DNA of 64,000 nucleotides, from contig JAGKQI010000091.1 of assembly GCA_018806915.1 (NCBI GenBank), forward strand, positions 3,286,001-3,350,000, in the 5' to 3' direction. Below the pieces are notes generated by a model. It made no database searches. It saw only the letters and a program-made list of their open reading frames with translations, and was not told the DNA's origin. The translations under genes were made by a program, and so were the position numbers. This DNA comes from Phytophthora colocasiae (taxonomy: Eukaryota > Oomycota > Peronosporomycetes > Peronosporales > Peronosporaceae). How positions within the stretch are numbered: the first letter of the stretch is position 1; every line of letters starts with the position of its first letter. This document shows positions 62,996 to 64,000 of this stretch, piece by piece.

Positions 62996-64000
62996 CTACA
63001 CCTTGTTATCGACAGATAACTTTTCAGTCAGCTCTCCCTTTTTGCTACCAGTCTTCCGAGGGAAAACCACGACCAAAATCACCTGCACGAGGCACAACAG
63101 GCCACTGATAGCGTTTGGCACAAGCACATAGTAATCCGTCTGCATAATGCCGTACACCGTCCAGAGAGCTCCGTTGGCAAAACCCGAGAACGCCACCGGG
63201 GCCGCGATAATTTCCGAGTTCTTCGTCTTGATGACATCACCCATGAGCATGAGAGGAGAACCAAACATAATGATCGCCATGACGTCAGCGAAGTACCCCA
63301 GCACTTTGGCGATCGTGTCGTCATCTTGAGTACCGAGGAAGCGATAGAGCAACAGAGCCACGAAAGGGCGAACACGCCGCAGAAAAAGATGGAGTACCGC
63401 GTACGACGCTCCTTCTCGTGCAGGATGAAAACAGGGCTCCCGAAAAATATATTTACTGGAAATACAATACAATACCATCGTCAAAATATTTAATTTTTCT
63501 GAATCCCAAACTTGATAAATAATTTATTTTTTGAGCTAACCTCCACTACTTTATTGAAAAACTTTGAACCATGATAACGATTCCTAGCCATTGATTCCCA
63601 AAGAGATGATCCTCTTTTTGCGTGTGAACAGGTCGTATTGGGACGTCCGGACGGTGGATGAGTGCGTGTAAGCAGTGTCAAGTTGCTCAGGTTTTAGCAT
63701 CGCAGTTTACTGTTTTGATCTTGTATTGGAATTATTGATGCTCTTCCATGATGATACTGCATTATCTATTGCTAACTGCTACGGCTGCGATAAATATTTT
63801 ATTGCCTGTGCAGCTATCTATCAGTCTAAAATACAATAAACGGGAGCCCTGGATGAAAACACCCGAGAAGACCACTCCCAGAACAGCACCCAGACAGTTG
63901 ACAGCGCCCACTGGAAAGAATGAATGGTCTGCTAGCGAGTAAATCACCCAGCCCATGGACTGACCGAACATCATGGCGAGCGGGTAGAAGTTAACTCTGC
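62996..64000 (-). pseudogene. SWEET transporter duplicate, broken, runs off window
   Basis: A minus-strand near-copy of the gene at 52887-53579. It matches from GVNFYPLAMMFGQ (at the right edge) through FSGVFI, is interrupted by a 418-base MITE (63433-63850), then resumes and ends TEKLSVDNKV at TAG 62996. Besides the MITE there is a one-base deletion near 63361 (CGCCCTTTCG against CGCCCTTATCG in the intact gene). Substitutions such as AAPVAFSG for AAPMAFSG and DNKV for DNEV are present. Homology stops soon after the stop codon. It is convergent with the channel gene, 90 bases away. Divergence is slight, so duplication is recent. Confidence 0.9.
63433..63850. mobile_element. 418-bp MITE, MULE-type
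   Basis: The terminal inverted repeat AGGGCTCCCG (63433-63442) matches CGGGAGCCCT (63841-63850). A 10-base direct target duplication, GGATGAAAAC, flanks it at 63423-63432 and 63851-63860. A 10-bp duplication is characteristic of Mutator-like insertion. The interior is AT-rich and has no gene, so it was moved by a transposase made elsewhere. Confidence 0.88.

Overview
The window looks like a piece of nuclear genome from an oomycete, most likely Phytophthora or a close relative. Genes are compact, mostly intron-poor and closely spaced. The families present fit that group: SWEET and OSCA/CSC1 transporters, START/FYVE/GAF proteins, a Crinkler-type NTPase fragment, and Crypton, chromovirus, PIF/Harbinger and hAT elements. 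No prokaryotic features, tRNA, rRNA or CRISPR were seen.

Host genes that look intact are: an OSCA/CSC1-like channel (4024-6576 +), a long coiled-coil protein of unknown function (8179-10224 -), a possibly myristoylated zinc-ribbon protein (11077-11703 +), a six-exon CID-domain RNA polymerase II factor of RPRD1/Rtt103 type (14235-15899 +), translation factor eIF3a (17119-20613 +), a Gfo/Idh/MocA oxidoreductase (48654-49775 -) and a SWEET sugar transporter (52887-53579 +). A second OSCA/CSC1 gene (54870-62906 +) is split by a Copia retrotransposon, and a second SWEET copy (62996 to the right edge, -) is a pseudogene in opposite orientation. The two OSCA genes and the two SWEET copies point to local duplication followed by transposon expansion.

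Most of the rest is mobile DNA. Left to right: a hAT pseudogene (1-1111); a decayed START-FYVE-GAF-FYVE gene (about 1500-3640 -); a Crinkler-like pseudogene (6962-8065 -); a Crypton tyrosine-recombinase element bounded by 29-bp direct repeats (11765-13980); two nested inverted-repeat elements, the inner one carrying a broken SET-domain gene (20812-25077); a two-gene PIF/Harbinger element (25557-27700); a Tc1/mariner-like fragment split by a minus-strand chromovirus (30165-37598, 5-bp target duplication); a very young Ty3/Gypsy element (38759-48448 +, long repeats identical except for one 34-bp unit); a hAT scrap (50115-50303); a MULE transposase pseudogene (51196-52709 -); the Copia element (55445-60758 +, identical 179-bp repeats, 5-bp target duplication); and a 418-bp MULE-type MITE inside the second SWEET copy.

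The most unusual signal is a plus-strand reading frame of about 2.3 kb (30662-32964) running antisense through the 3' part of the chromovirus. It overlaps the integrase C-terminus and chromodomain on the opposite strand. Also notable are the Crypton end repeats, the reconstructable order of nested insertions, a frameshift at a UUU-UAA site in the young Gypsy pol, and the long Thr/Ala-rich insert in that pol.
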